64,000 nt of DNA from contig JAHGAU010000001.1 in assembly GCA_019925105.1 (NCBI GenBank), positions 1,488,001 through 1,552,000 of the forward strand. The letters run 5' to 3'. Source of the DNA: Niebla homalea. Taxonomy: Eukaryota; Ascomycota; Lecanoromycetes; Lecanorales; Ramalinaceae. The notes under the pieces were generated by a model that worked only from the letters and a program-made list of their open reading frames with translations, had not been told where the DNA came from and did no database searches. The position numbers and the translations under genes were made by a program. Below are positions 10,423 to 22,881 of this stretch, piece by piece; the first letter of the stretch is position 1, and each line of letters begins with the position of its first letter.

Positions 10423-13400
10423 TCAGACGTATCGCCGCTTCTTATGCCGAGATTGCTCCTTTCCCACATTTTCCCATGCAGCTTCAAAGAGGGTCGGCTT
10501 CCTCCCAATCGTCCCTTTTTGATAATCGATACCCTTCACCACCTGAAAAGCCCCGGTCCCCTGACTCATGCTCTGCCCCATGATGATACACTCGCTCACG
10601 CCCTCGATCTTATCCTTCTTGGCATGCCACGCCGCCTCGAACAGGTGATCGGGCGTCTTCTCGAAGCTGGCCAGCTGCAGCACGCTGTCCCTCATCTTGC
10701 TGAGGCCGAAGCGGGTGATGCCCAGCACCTCGCCGCGGTAGGTCATCACGTCGGCCAGCAGCTGCATGTGGCGGGGGTCGATGTCCATCTCGGCCATGAC
10801 CTTCTGGATCTCGTCGATGATGGTGGTGCGGGCGGCCTCGATGCCGAGGACCTCGCGCGTCTCGATGACGGAGTTGGTTCTCGTGTGCGTCCCGTCCACG
10901 CCTTCCGTGGTCATGCAATCCTTGAGCCCGTAGCCCTCCACCAATACGTCGACAAGGCCGCGTTCGTCCGTCTTGACGATGGCACGTGAGGCGGCTGGGT
11001 AGCCGCAGACCGGTATTGAAGGCAGGAGACGCTTGAGGTGCTGCACGCGCGCGAAGATCTCTGTGTCGTCTCGGATCTTGCTCTTTGCGCCGCGGCCCTT
11101 GCCAGAGGAGGACTCCACCTTGATCATGATCGAGCCTTTGCCTCTGCAGTAAACGTCCTCCCAGTTCAACTTGAGCTTCTTCCGCTTCACTATAGATTTG
11201 ACGATGTTTTCGAGCTTTAGATCGAGCTGTAGCTTTGTAATTGTGTCAAAGTCGATCCTGATTTCCAGGTAGCTAGCCTCTGTGGAGTAATTGTCGGCAA
11301 TGGAGTGGATGATATCCCGAAGGTAAGTCTGCTCGATCTTGCCCTTGACAAAACGGGCTGCAGTGATACTCTCTCGGTTGTTGAGCTCACAGGTGATGAT
11401 GGGCGTACTTATCTCCTTTGAGGCGTTGATGATCTCCTTGACCCGGGGGACACCTTGCGTCATCTGGAGGTTAGCGATTCCGGCAAAATGGAAAGTCTTG
11501 AGTGTCATTTGAGTTCCGGGCTCTCCAATAGATTGTGCACCAATAGCGCCAACAGCCGTTCCAGGCTGTACAGCAGCCTTTCGATATCTCTCCATGCACA
11601 TGTCAATGAATGTTGTCAACATGGTTTCCGTCACTTTATGCACCCGACTTGTACAGAGGTCTCCCATGTCTGTTTTGTCCAGTCAGCCAAGAAAGAACAC
11701 GAGTTCCATCGACAGGATAGGCCTACCCTCTGGCTTGGGAGCGTTCGCCTTTCTCCTGCCCCTCTTGCCTTTGCCAGCTTCCCCCGTTGAGGTCCGCATT
11801 AGCGACTGCTTCTCGATCTTACCGAGCAAAAAGTCTTCCATGGACTTGAGAAAAGCTCGCGAGCTTTCTTTGTCGTCAATTGCGTACGGGCTCGCGTCCT
11901 CGTAAGCCAAGCTTGTGCCGTTCAGCGACTTGCGAAAGAGATGCTGCTTTATGTGTCTGACTTTCTGTGCAAATAGGTCAAGCGTCTCTTGTTCAAGTAG
12001 ACCCTTTTCAGCGTCATTAAATGTGATAGCCTATTTCGTTGTCAGTCAAGGTTCCGATAGCGTGCTCGGAGTCTTTAAATTTACTTTAACATGAGTGAAG
12101 ATGTGTTCCAAATTTACAGGTCTTGCCTTACCCTCCATACTGCACGGATCAAGCTTGTCGTCACCGTATTGATATTGGATCAAAGCCCCAGAGGAGTTGC
12201 GTACTGTATCATCATACTGAATGGACAGGTCTTCGAGTGACTTCATGAGACGCCGCGACATGTATCCAGTCTCAGCCGTCTTAACAGCGGTATCAACTAG
12301 TCCCTCTCTGCCTGACATGGCGTGGAAGAAAAATTCATGTGGCTCCATACCGCTGTAGAAGCTGTTCCGAACAAAGCCCTTTGAAGGAGGCTGGCGAGCG
12401 TGTCTTGGGAAGTGCGGTAGTGTTCGGTCTTGAAACCCTTCTTGAACTCGCTCTTGGTTGATAATCTGCTGACCGACGACGGCAACCATCTGAGACACGT
12501 TGATGGAAGAGCCTTTGGACCCACTGAGTGCCATAATCATAGCTGCATTGTGCTTGCTTAACGCTTTGAGACACTCGTCCCCGGCTTCTCGTCGGACGGC
12601 GCTCAATGTGAGAGATATCGAGCTCTCGAGTGTCTGCGCCTCATCCACCCCACTCGCCCTTTTCAATCGTCCATTTGTGTAATCAGCGATCAGAGAATCG
12701 CACCGCGCGTAGGCTTGTTCCACGAGTAATTTTTTGTGACTGGTGAGGCTTTCCCCTGACCGCACGTCTCCGATACCGATAGAGAAGCCTTGTGCACTCA
12801 GGTATCGAGCAATCAAGCGTGCTAAGCGATTCATGGCTAGGAGCGTCACGTCTTCGCCATAGTCTCGAAGAATAACGAAAAACACCGAATCCTTTTTCCC
12901 TACACCAATAGTATTCTTGTCCATGACACCACACATGATTTCTGAATTGCGAATACAAAGCCATGTATCATCCTCGGACATGTTACGAAGGTCTGCTGAG
13001 CCGACTCTATACTGCCGACAAGGTGCGTCTAAATTGATCTGGGTATCGCAAGCCTGATTTGGGCGTAAGAGAACATTGAAGATTTGCTTGCCAGTCCACA
13101 ACATTACAGGTTTGAGGATTGCTGGGGGCGGAATATCAATTTGCTCATTACCTTCAACCATGTAGGAACAGATCTGGCTGAAAGCCTTTCGATCAAAAAA
13201 ATTGTCCTTGCTGCTCAGTAGGTAGGCACCCGTGATAAAGTCTTGAATAGCAGCGATGATCGGCTCACCATTACGGGGCGTGGCCAAATTGTGTTTGACT
13301 CCCATCAATTCGAGCGCCTCAGCCCTCGCCTCTTCGGTCTGGGGCACATGTACGTTCATTTCGTCCCCGTCAAAATCGGCGTTGTACGGCGTACAAACAC

Positions 13401-14952
13401 ACTCATTGAGTCTGAATGTTCGCGATGGTCGTACCTTAACCCTATGAGCCATGATGCTAAGTTTGTGTAAGGATGGCTGTCGGTTGAAAAGCACAATATC
13501 GCCATCAATCAGATGACGCTCCACCGTGTCCCCAATGCGCAGATTCTCCGCCATTCGCCAAGGCTCTCCGAATTTGAGCATCATATTGAAGCCGGATCCA
13601 GCCTTGCTGATGGAATATGCGCCGGGCCATTTGCGAGCACCATTGCGTACGGTCTGCCTCATGCTCTCAAGATTACTCTTGGACACTTTCTCGGGATATG
13701 TCATTGTTTTGGCGACGTGCTCAGGAAGAGCTACTTCGTCAACGGCAAGATTTGGATCAGGAGAAATCACGGTTCGGCCAGAGAAGTCCACACGTTTACC
13801 TGACAGATTGCCACGAAATCTCCCTTGTTTTCCTTTCAACCGTTGACAAAAGCCGCGCATCGCAACGTACTGGCCGGGAGGAGTTACACCTGGGCATTCG
13901 CTATTCACCAGCATTGCCACTTGAGCTTGCAAAAAGTCCCACTGTTCCATGAGGGTTGGGATTCTTTCTCCTCTATCCAGGCCACGCTTGATGAGGCTGT
14001 TGATGTGTATGATATCTGACACCTTGGAGGTGATGTCATCCTCTGTGGTCGAACCATCTTGGGGAACGCTGGGTCTCAGGCACGGAGGTGAAACGGGAAT
14101 GTATTGCCAAATGAACATTTCCGGCCTCCCCTCTCGAGGATTCATGCCCAAGAGCTCGCAATCAAGACTGGTAATCTTCTCGAAAAGGTTTAATATTCGG
14201 AGCGGATTCAAGTCGTCCATCGCTCTTTTCATATGCTTATCAATATCCCCGAGTGCTTTCTTGGCCAGCGTGAAGCTTTGGTCAAATTCGAGCTTGGACT
14301 TAGGAGGTTGCTTCTTCGCAGCTTTGGAGCTTTCATACTGGCTAAACCTCTCATGCGTGATCTTCATGGGACCACTGCCATTACGTTTGACCTTTCCATT
14401 GAGATTGCCACATTTATGGCATAAGAAGGTCTTCCTTGCTTCCTTGAACACCTTCTTACAGATTTGCGTCCTCCGGAGATTATCAATGTTCGGACGACGG
14501 AGTTCTCGAAGGAATTTTCGCCGTTCGTTCTCCGATAAAAGGATGGTGGAGCAGTTCTTACAGATGACCTGCAAGATATGGATGATGAATCTCAAGTAGC
14601 CAACGTGCAGGACGGGAAGGACCAATTTCGTGTAACCAAAATGTCCCATACATGACTGCACGCGCTGACCACAGGTCTCACAACGACCCTCCTTACCGGA
14701 GAGACCTAGTCGGGGATCCAGTGGGCCATTCTCATTAGGAGCACGACCTCGAGAGAGGTCGTATAGATCTCTGTCGCAAACTTCAATCACACCCTGCTTG
14801 ACAATGTCTTGGCTTGTACTGCATATCAATCAGGACGTATATTGCCGCTGGTTTTGGGGCTCAAATTCTTACGCAATGCCAAATCTGAGTTCCTTGATCC
14901 GTTTGCGCACATTATCTATAACTTGCTCCTTTACGGACACCGGAGCAGACAT
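10423..14952 (-). CDS. RPC1: DNA-directed RNA polymerase III largest subunit
   Basis: Catalytic subunit (yeast Rpc160/Rpo31) of Pol III, which makes tRNA and 5S rRNA. Exons 14952..14873, 14818..12085, 12030..11727 and 11669..10423; 1454 residues, the family length. The short first exon encodes [20 protein letters not shown]. Clamp zinc site [16 protein letters not shown] and second zinc site CHKCG follow. The bridge to the active site shows [20 protein letters not shown] and the Mg-binding [14 protein letters not shown]. The trigger-loop region is [20 protein letters not shown]. The C-terminus ([20 protein letters not shown]) matches Pol III. All introns are 54-57 bp and frame-consistent. Confidence 0.97.
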
Positions 14953-15413
14953 TTCGTTCTGAATGCTATCTGTGAGGATAAAGGTGTAAAAGTTGAGAGT
15001 GGCGCACTGAGATCATTGGGGCGATGTCGAGAATGGAACTCTCGGTCTATCAGAGTTTGAGCAAGATGTCAGAAGCAATTTCGCTCTATCATAGCAATGT
15101 GTTGTGTGAAGAGTCATGCAGAGCCAACGTTTTAATTATAACATGGTGGGGGACAACGGCCCGTTTTGGCTGACGGTGTGGCGGAGAAGAATCTCCTACA
15201 AAACGACTTGAATACCCCCTGTGGACAATTTTATGTGGGGCTACTCTACTGCTCTACCGCTGATATCTTGAGACGGAGTTTACGCTGGGCTAGAAGATGT
15301 GTATAATAGGGCGACAGGCATGTTCTGTATAGCAAATATTGCTCAGACATCTCTTCGAAGTTAGAATTGCACCCTCTTGATTTGAGGGATAAGTTATCTC
15401 ATCAATCCTCCGT
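14953..15413. promoter_or_regulatory. RPC1 promoter and GUF1 3' flank
   Basis: 461 bp between two minus-strand genes. No convincing ORF, RNA gene or strong promoter motif was seen. Confidence 0.4.
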
Positions 15414-17688
15414 CTATTTGGCCAGGAAAGCCTGAAATGACTTCGAATCTATGGTTATGTTGCCAACGGCTGTTTGTCTTGTCAGCAACTCCATGTACTA
15501 TCGGACTTCTCTCTGTGCTTACCTCGAAGCTTCTTCCTACCCTCCTTTTGCTTTTCAAGCAGCTTCCTCCGGCGACTCACATCAGCGGCGTGCAGCTTTG
15601 CCAGAACGTCTTTTCGGAATGGCTTGATGGTCTCTCTGGCGACGATACGTCTTCCCGCGGCTGCTTGTATGACAACCTCAAACATCTGACGATCAACATG
15701 CTCCTTGAACTTGCTCACCCACTGTCGGCCTAGTCTGTCGATCTGGCTCGTGTGGACTACCCGAGAGACTGCGTCCACTGGTGCTCCATTGACCAACAAC
15801 TGTAATTTGACAATATTGCTTTTGCGCCATGCAGCGTCTTCGTAGTCGAGACTGGCATAGCCTTTGGTGACCCCTTTGAGCTTTCCGAAGAAGTCATCCA
15901 CCAAATGCGCCAAGGGCAGCTCGTATTTGAGAATGACTTGTGTTGCGGTGAAGTAGTGAAGGTCTTTTTGCTCTCCTCGATTACTTTCACATAGTTCGAT
16001 GCACTTTCCCAAGCAGTCGTCCGGTAGGGTGATGGTCACAAGAACGTACGGTTCCTGTAACTCGGCCACACGGGCCAGATTGCTTTTCGCATCTGGGAAT
16101 TCTGCAGGATTGCGGACGACATCTTCTTTACCATCATGCCAAACCACCTTGAATGGCACAGTCGGGGGAGTGATGATAATGTTAGCCCCATGTTCCTGTC
16201 GTAGTCGATCTTCGAAGACAGAGCAATGGAGGGTGCCTAAGAAGCCCAGTCGCCATCCAGCACCCAGAGCTTCCGAGTACTCTTTCTGAAGTGTCACACT
16301 TCGATCATTGAGTACAATCTGATTGATGCTATCTTCAAGGTGCGCGTACTCGCTCTGATCGGTCGGGAAGGCAGCGACGAAGACCATTGCTTTGGGCTCC
16401 TCGAAGCCGGGTAGAGGCTCAACCTCTTTCTCGTTTCCAACAGTAGTGTATGTATCACCAACCTTGGCTTCCTGGCTGCGTTTCATCCCAGGATTGAAGA
16501 AGATGTAACCCAATTGGCCAGCACGCAGCTCTGCTTGGGGGGTTTGGTCTGGGTACTGTGTCCCAGTCATGAGCAAAAACGGAGTCGAATGCTTGCTTTT
16601 GGTCTTGAACCCACCATGATTCCAACTTCCCCAACAACATACTTTATGCCAGTTACAAAAGATCTGATATGATCACCTGCCTTGATTGTCCCGTCGAAGA
16701 GCCGAACAAGAAGTATGACCCCGCGAAAATTTGAATACCAGGAATCGATCAGCAGCAGGCGAAGTGGTTTCCTATGATCTCCAATCGGCCTGAGCAAGTC
16801 AGTGGTTGGCTCTTTATATGAGCACAACGCTACTCACGGAGGCATTTGCTGAATGACAGTCGGCAAGATTGCCTCAACATTCTGACCTGTTCTGGCAGAA
16901 ACAAGGACCGCCTTTGCAGGGTCAAGTTCGAAGGTGTCTTTCATCTGCGCCAATGCTCTTTCGGGTTCCGCAGAGGGCAGGTCCACCTTATTGATTACCG
17001 GTACGAGCTCCAGACCTTGAGAGAAGGCGAGGTAGAAGTTTGCGACCGTCTGTGCCTGCACTCCTTGACTCGCATCCACAAGCAGCAATGCTCCTCCGCA
17101 ACTGGCATAGCTCCTGGTGACCTCTGCTCGGAAGTCAACATGACCAGGTGTGTCGACAAGATGTAACAGATAGTCACTGCCTTCGTATTTGTATAACATG
17201 CTGCATGTCTGGGCTTTCACGGTTATCCCTCGCTCACGTTCCACATCTAACTTGTCAAGAAATTGCTTCTTGCCGCCCGGCTCAATCGTGCCGGTAAGTT
17301 CGAGTAAACGGTCGCTAAGTGTACTCTTTCCATGGTCAACGTGTGCCACGATGCAGAAGTTCCTGTAGCGCTCAAGGGGGATTTCCGCTATGCGCTTTTC
17401 AAGGCTCCCGATCGTACGGGCTGGACTGGCATGTTGAATGGCCGACGTGGTGAAGAGCGCATGCTGTTGACCGTATGTGAAAGGCTTGGATGCCTTTTCG
17501 TACGTTCTCCCATTGCGGAGCGTGCAACGGTATCCCAAAATTCGGCTGAAGAGTCTATCGTTGGAACTCCCAGAAGTGCAGACGCGAGCATGACTGATCC
17601 CGATTGAGTGTATACGAAAGCCTGTGAAGGTGAGACCAACTGGGGTGGTAGAAGGCAGCCTAGTGCTATAATGGTGCCATCGTCGCAT
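15414..17688 (-). CDS. GUF1: Mitochondrial translation GTPase, EF4/LepA type
   Basis: Guf1 acts on mitochondrial ribosomes under stress and is thought to back-translocate them. Exons 17688..16838, 16789..16615, 16555..15523 and 15469..15414; 704 residues. The first ~100 residues are Arg/Ser-rich and acidic-poor, as expected for a mitochondrial presequence. G domain: AHVDHGKST (G1), DTPGHVDF (G3), NKVDLPSA (G4). Then domain [21 protein letters not shown], and the LepA-specific C-terminal domain ([20 protein letters not shown]). The last, 53-bp intron is required: it joins RKKLR to [18 protein letters not shown], the family C-terminus, instead of an out-of-frame tail. Confidence 0.95.
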
Positions 17689-17908
17689 CAGAGAGCTGGC
17701 CTGGAATTCGTGAGTACCGGAATACTGTCCCTGGTTGCTTTTTTGACTGCTGGCCCTTCCACTTGAAGATAAAACCTATTTAGCAAAGTGCCGTGACTGC
17801 CACAGAGGTGCCGCGGCAAATGCGTCAAGCGGGCGTTTCCCCTCACAACGATTGAGGGAAAAGGTCGCATTGCGCGATAGTACCACCAAACGTCATCGCT
17901 AACTCACG

Positions 17909-18976
17909 ATGTCGGGAGATAAGGAAAAGGCTAAGACCCATAAGCTATCATTACGAGGTTCATCAAAATTAGTCGCAGAATTCGTGAGGTTTGGCATCCC
18001 CATCTCAGACGCCATGAATTAATAACTTCCAGTTTGAGTATTCTATCAATACTATCCTGTCAGTAGCGCCAGAACTTTCGAAGCTCTACAGTAGATCGAC
18101 TAATCTTTCCCAAGCTTCCAGAGAGGTGTCTATCCAGCAGAAGATTTTACAGCGTGCGTGTCCATCATGAATTGACAGAGTCTCGAGCCTGATAATTGAG
18201 CAGCGTCAAGAAATATGGACTCAACATGCTTGGTATGTCTCAGAGGTAATGGCGTCGGTCATAGCCATTGACCAAATCAGTCACTTCGGACGACCAAGTC
18301 AAAGCATATATCAAGAAAATCATGTCGCAGCTGAACAAATGGATGACCAATAGCAAGATATCTAAGTTAGTAGTCGCTATCACGAGCAAAGAAACCGGTG
18401 AGACGGTGGAAAGATGGCAATTCGATGTGAGTCGATGTTGTAATTGCAAAAGCTTCCTTTCCTCTGTGTCATCTAATTGTTGGGCACCAAAGGTACAAAT
18501 CTTCGGCAAAGGTCCAAGGAGTTCGTCTTCGAAAGAATCGAACAAGCCAGCAGATAAAGAGAATGCGGCTCCAGAGTAAGTGAGGATTGTTACTAGGCCG
18601 AGCATCTCGTAAATCTGATGGGATTCCTAGTGATACTCCTGATGCATCGCCCGCAGAGAAGACCGAGAAAGAAATCCAATCAGAGATCCAGTCAATCTTT
18701 CGCCAGGTCACCGCATCAGTGACTTTCCTCCCCCAGCTCGACTCAGGCAACTGCACTTTCAACGTTCTGGTCTATGCGGACGCCGACTCGGACGTCCCGA
18801 TGGAGTGGGGAGACAGCGATGCGAAGGAGATTGAGAATGGGGAGAAGGTTCAGTTGCGTAGTTTCAGCACCAGCAATCATCGAGTCGATACCTTGGTCAG
18901 CTACAGGTGGGTCACTTACTGAAGGCTTGCCGAGGATGACGGGATATGACTGACAGAGCGCAGGCTTGCTGATTGA
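17909..18976 (+). CDS. MAD2: Spindle assembly checkpoint HORMA protein Mad2
   Basis: Binds Mad1 and Cdc20 at unattached kinetochores and blocks the anaphase-promoting complex. No long open frame exists, so the gene must be spliced: exons 17909..17983, 18033..18058, 18115..18153, 18204..18232, 18281..18426, 18493..18575, 18631..18906 and 18964..18976 sum to 687 nt, 228 residues. The result starts MSGDKEKAKTHKLSLRGSSK, continues FEYSINTILFQRGVYPAEDF and VKKYGLNMLVTSDDQVKAYI, and ends in the mobile safety belt (LRSFSTSNHRVDTLVSYRLAD). A Ser/Lys-rich loop (about residues 110-150) is longer than in yeast. Several exons are under 40 nt. Exon 3 depends on acceptor CCAAG at 18114, the least certain site. 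Confidence 0.9.
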
Positions 18977-19346
18977 AGCCACTCAATTCGAGGCACATGA
19001 TTTGGGATCTATATCGACGATTGGATTTGATTTATGCCAGGCCGTCCGCGTTTGAGGCATGTTTTAGCAATTTCGTGTACTGTTAATTCGCACCTGAAAT
19101 CTAGCGCCCCTGAATGTCTGATGAACTGCAAGTAGAGGGCCCTAGTGGTGATTGTTTCTGGATTAATTGTAGGCTAAGGTGGATTCATAACTGTTCACAG
19201 TGCGTTTGACCCAAATCACCACTTCTCGAGGTGTTCTATGCTATTCATCAAACATGCAATACATTTGGGTATCATAAGCAGATCGACGGCGAAAACCAAA
19301 GGAACTCAAATACAAAACTGTCCGGCGGAACCGTTGACCCCAGTGC
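18977..19346. other. Intergenic region between convergent MAD2 and MSS4 ends
   Basis: 370 bp, AT-richer than its flanks, holding the two 3' ends. No gene seen. Confidence 0.5.
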
Positions 19347-22247
19347 CTACGGATCCGGAGCAGTCGCTGATGTTGCCAAACCCATGCTCAGACGATTGAA
19401 GGTTGGTATCGAGGGTAATTTGGACTCTTCAGATGAGATATCTTTTGGAGGCACCGGGGGAGGTTTCTCTGACATCGTCGGGCTGCGCGAATGAGGCTTA
19501 TCATCACGCAGGCTCTCTTCTCTGCTGCCTCCCTCGCCATCTTCCTGCACCACTGGAAGCGTTGCTCCTCCAGTGCCACCACTCCTTTCAGCACTAGGGC
19601 TCCTTGCAACGCTGAGGGTCTAACCAATTGCACCTGTCAGTAATCCTCTCCGGATTCTTGTTCCTCCATGTATGCATGGAATTTCCCCCGAAACGATCAA
19701 GCGGTGGAGTATCCGTCTTGGACTTAGAGACAATGGAAATAGAAGATACATACCCTGTCTTTTTTGGGCTCTTCATTCGCGCCTCTCTCCTCCGACTTTT
19801 GCGCTTGGCTCTCCGCTTTTTCGATGATTTTGTCTGTAGAAGTTCGCGACACAGACCAGCTGCGTCGTCTTCGACTGCCGGCGACAGACCCATCGAGTTG
19901 ATCCCCGACGGATGCTTCACGTCCAACTTCCTCTTTGGTCATCGTCAGACCGCCTATAAATTTGACAAACCTATCACCATAGCCCTCCGGCGGAATAGGA
20001 GAGATCTGGGATTTATTGTTTGACAGTCCCTTCCATAGATGTTCAGCGCGCTTGACAAAGCCATACTTTGGCTATCTGTTAGCAGCGCCTCCGTAATTCA
20101 TAGCCATGACCTATACTCACATGGGTGAGACAATCAATGATACCAAGATAGTAAATCTCCTCCCCAGGCTGGCCATCTTCGTGTGTCGCTCTGAAGCCTC
20201 CATCATTGCTGTAGAAGATAAAATTTTTCCTTTCCTCGAGCATCTCCTCTGGCATCTTACTGGTGCTCTTATCGATGGGCACTGGGCGCTCTCGCTTAAT
20301 AATCTGCCGTAAGTGTTTGGCTTGTCTCGCATTTTCAAGTTTGGAGGGTGTCCTCGTCAGCATCTTCACTTGCGGCTCTGTCTCATCGTCTCCACCGGGT
20401 TGAAAGATTCGAAGGGTCTTGTCGCGCAAGTTCTCTTCGTTCCCTTTGCTCAAGTCATGAATCCCCACCAAAAGCGAATAGTCCATGATTTTGAGCTTTT
20501 GGAGGAGCGCAACGTCCCGCTTCATCTGTTCAACAAACAGGGACTTTTTCTTAGGGCCGAATTCGAAATGGTAGTTTCTACGTAGCCAATTGAGATCTTT
20601 CAAGGTCGCTCTGGGATTCCGCTCGAGATCCTCTTCCCTGAAATCGCGTCCAATGGTGGAACCTTTCAAGTCAAAGGTCTGATGAATATCACGGTGAGGT
20701 GGGAAGAGGTTATTCATGACTACAAAATGTATCTTCCTGCCGTAAGGAATCTTGACGCGATGGAGCCCATAGAATTGTGATATGAGGGTATTTGGGTTAT
20801 TCTCAACATGGCTGTAGTAGTCTCTCAGAATCCTCCTCAGCAATTTGTGTTCTGCATGATGGATTGTCTTTATGATGTACTTGTAATCCCTGGAGAAATA
20901 GAAGAAGCTGCCGCTTTTGCCGGGAGAGCCAAGTTCGGAAAGAATGTATTTGCTGGTCAATGACATGAGGTAGTCGGCCGGGTCGATCTGAAATTTGGCA
21001 CGAAGATGGCGAAAGACCCACGGCGCGTAGTCTTTGAACTTGAAGTCATATTTTGCCGAGGGTGTCAATTCGTTTCCGGTGATATCAAAGGAGAATTTGT
21101 GTCTCGCCATGAAATCAGAGTCCTCCAGCTCCCGGTCCATTTTCGCGTTTGTCCTGGAGACGGTAAATCTTATGCCAGTCAACATATTGTACGCTGTCAC
21201 CCAGTTGACGTGGTTCATGTCGACTTTGGTTCCCACGACGACGCGATCGTCCTCCTCTTCACCCTCCTTCCTCTTCCGGCGGCTAGCTCTCTTTTGCCGT
21301 ATTGTTTCGGTCCATCGGGCCATGTCAGTGTCGGGAGGGATCTCATCAAGGAACATGTCGGAATGTATAGATCTAGTCGGGGCTCGAGCCAATGTATTGG
21401 ATGCACGAGGAGTTCTTGGGGTAGGGGTAAAACGTCCACTGTCGCTATATCCGTCGCTCACGGTGTTGGGGTAAGAAAAATCTCTAGATGTTCTACTCGT
21501 TGAAAGTCGTGGTACTTCGAGGGTATGCCTGTGATATAAACGTGGAGCTATAGGGTGTAAGGAGGTTGCCAAAAGTTCAGCATTGGGCTCGAGGGGAGAG
21601 GACGGAGCGGGCAGGGATGAGGAGAGTAGCTTGGACGTTGGAGGCGAGCTGAACCCTGTTGGACTACTCATGTCCGAGGAGGTAGGCGGAGAGCCTTGTA
21701 TACTGTCAAGAAACGTTGGATTGATGTTTTGCGGGGCGGAGGACGAATGCGCCCTGCTATGGCCTCTGTGCCAAGCTCGCGCTGCCTGTGGAACCTCCAA
21801 AGACTTTCGCACAGGTGATTGAGCAATCTTGGGACTGCCTCCAGAGGACGCATCGTCCATTACATCCCTCTTAACAGCTCGAGTAGGCTGTCCATTATGC
21901 CTTGTTGCTTCCCAACTTGAGTCTGTGTTGCCCGTCCCCATTGCCTTATGATTCCCATCCAAAGAGAGCTTCCCGGAAGGAGGGTCTGCTTCAAGACCAG
22001 AAACACCGTTAGCAAGGGGCAGATTCCGTGGGGTCGTAGCATTAGCCTCATCTAGTGGCGCTCCATCCGAGTGCCCGTTTTGAAAGGGGCCCGCAGTTTT
22101 AGCTCCATTGGGTGACTTGACTTTGACATCTTTCGCAGGATGTGTTGATGATTGTTTTGAGGATCTGTGAGGGGGCTTGAGAGGCGACTCAGAGTCCGTC
22201 TCAAGGCTCACGCGCTCGCTGGTAAGGTTGGATAGTAGCGAAGGCAT
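19347..22247 (-). CDS. MSS4: Phosphatidylinositol 4-phosphate 5-kinase
   Basis: Makes PI(4,5)P2 at the plasma membrane, controlling actin and secretion. Exons 22247..20121, 20065..19754 and 19619..19347; 903 residues. Residues 1-310 are disordered, Ser/Pro-rich. A basic stretch (KRASRRKRKEGEEED) may aid membrane or nuclear targeting. The PIPK domain starts at KVDMNHVNWVTAYNMLTGIR. It contains the ATP lysine region (SRDYKYIIKTIHHAE), FDLKGSTIGR, KIMDYSLLVGIHD, and YLGIIDCLTHYGFVKRAEHLWKG split by intron 1. The C-terminal tail is Ser/Pro-rich (PPPVPPKDI). Intron 2 is 134 bp, long for this window; its ends were chosen because they give RTLSVARSPSAERSG. Confidence 0.93.
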
Positions 22248-22881
22248 GGTGATAGGATTGAAGATGCTGTATTGGATGATTTTTTTGTGCCGCAGAGCCC
22301 TGATAAGAGACAGGCTAGCATTGCTTTCTATGCTAATAACTGCGACGGGGTGAATCTCAGACCGCTCAATGTCCGGTTGTGTTGGTAGAAGAAAGACAGG
22401 AGATGACGAATCATGGAGGAACTTCTCGTTCCCCGTCGCATTGCAAGGCCATCAGGGTAGGAAAGCATTAGCGAACCGATCGGGGGAGACCATAGCGGGA
22501 CAATCTCATAAAGCAATCAGGGGGAAAATACAGAAAGCAATGGGGTCATGGCTTGATATCGCATGCTTGACTTCAATTGGGTTGGAATCTTAAGACAAGG
22601 TCAACTGTACTCGTACACCGTTGGACATGTACTGCCAAAACGGCGCCCTTCGCCGATCTTCCGAACCTGCCGCTAATTCTAGCGTTTTGAAGACGGTAAA
22701 TACTCGGCTCTTTGCGAACGCGTTTTCCCTTGGGCAAAACAGCGCGTGAGTTGTATAATAATATTCGGTACATTGATTCAAGACGGGAACCCCTCTCATA
22801 CAATTCGAATAGCAATGATATAATATCAACATGCCTTTTGGCGTTTCAAATTCGTTTAAGAGGTGAGAACGAGAAGTGAAC
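22248..22881. promoter_or_regulatory. Divergent promoter MSS4/ECO1 with MCB element
   Basis: 634 bp between opposed start codons. ACGCGT at 22718-22723, 159 bp upstream of the ECO1 ATG, matches the MluI cell-cycle box. No gene seen. Confidence 0.4.

Noticed and set aside
10444..10989. 181-codon plus-strand open frame
   Set aside because: Antisense to the conserved C-terminus of RPC1, in a GC-biased stretch.
13949..14599. 216-codon plus-strand open frame
   Set aside because: Antisense to the RPC1 clamp region; no family features.
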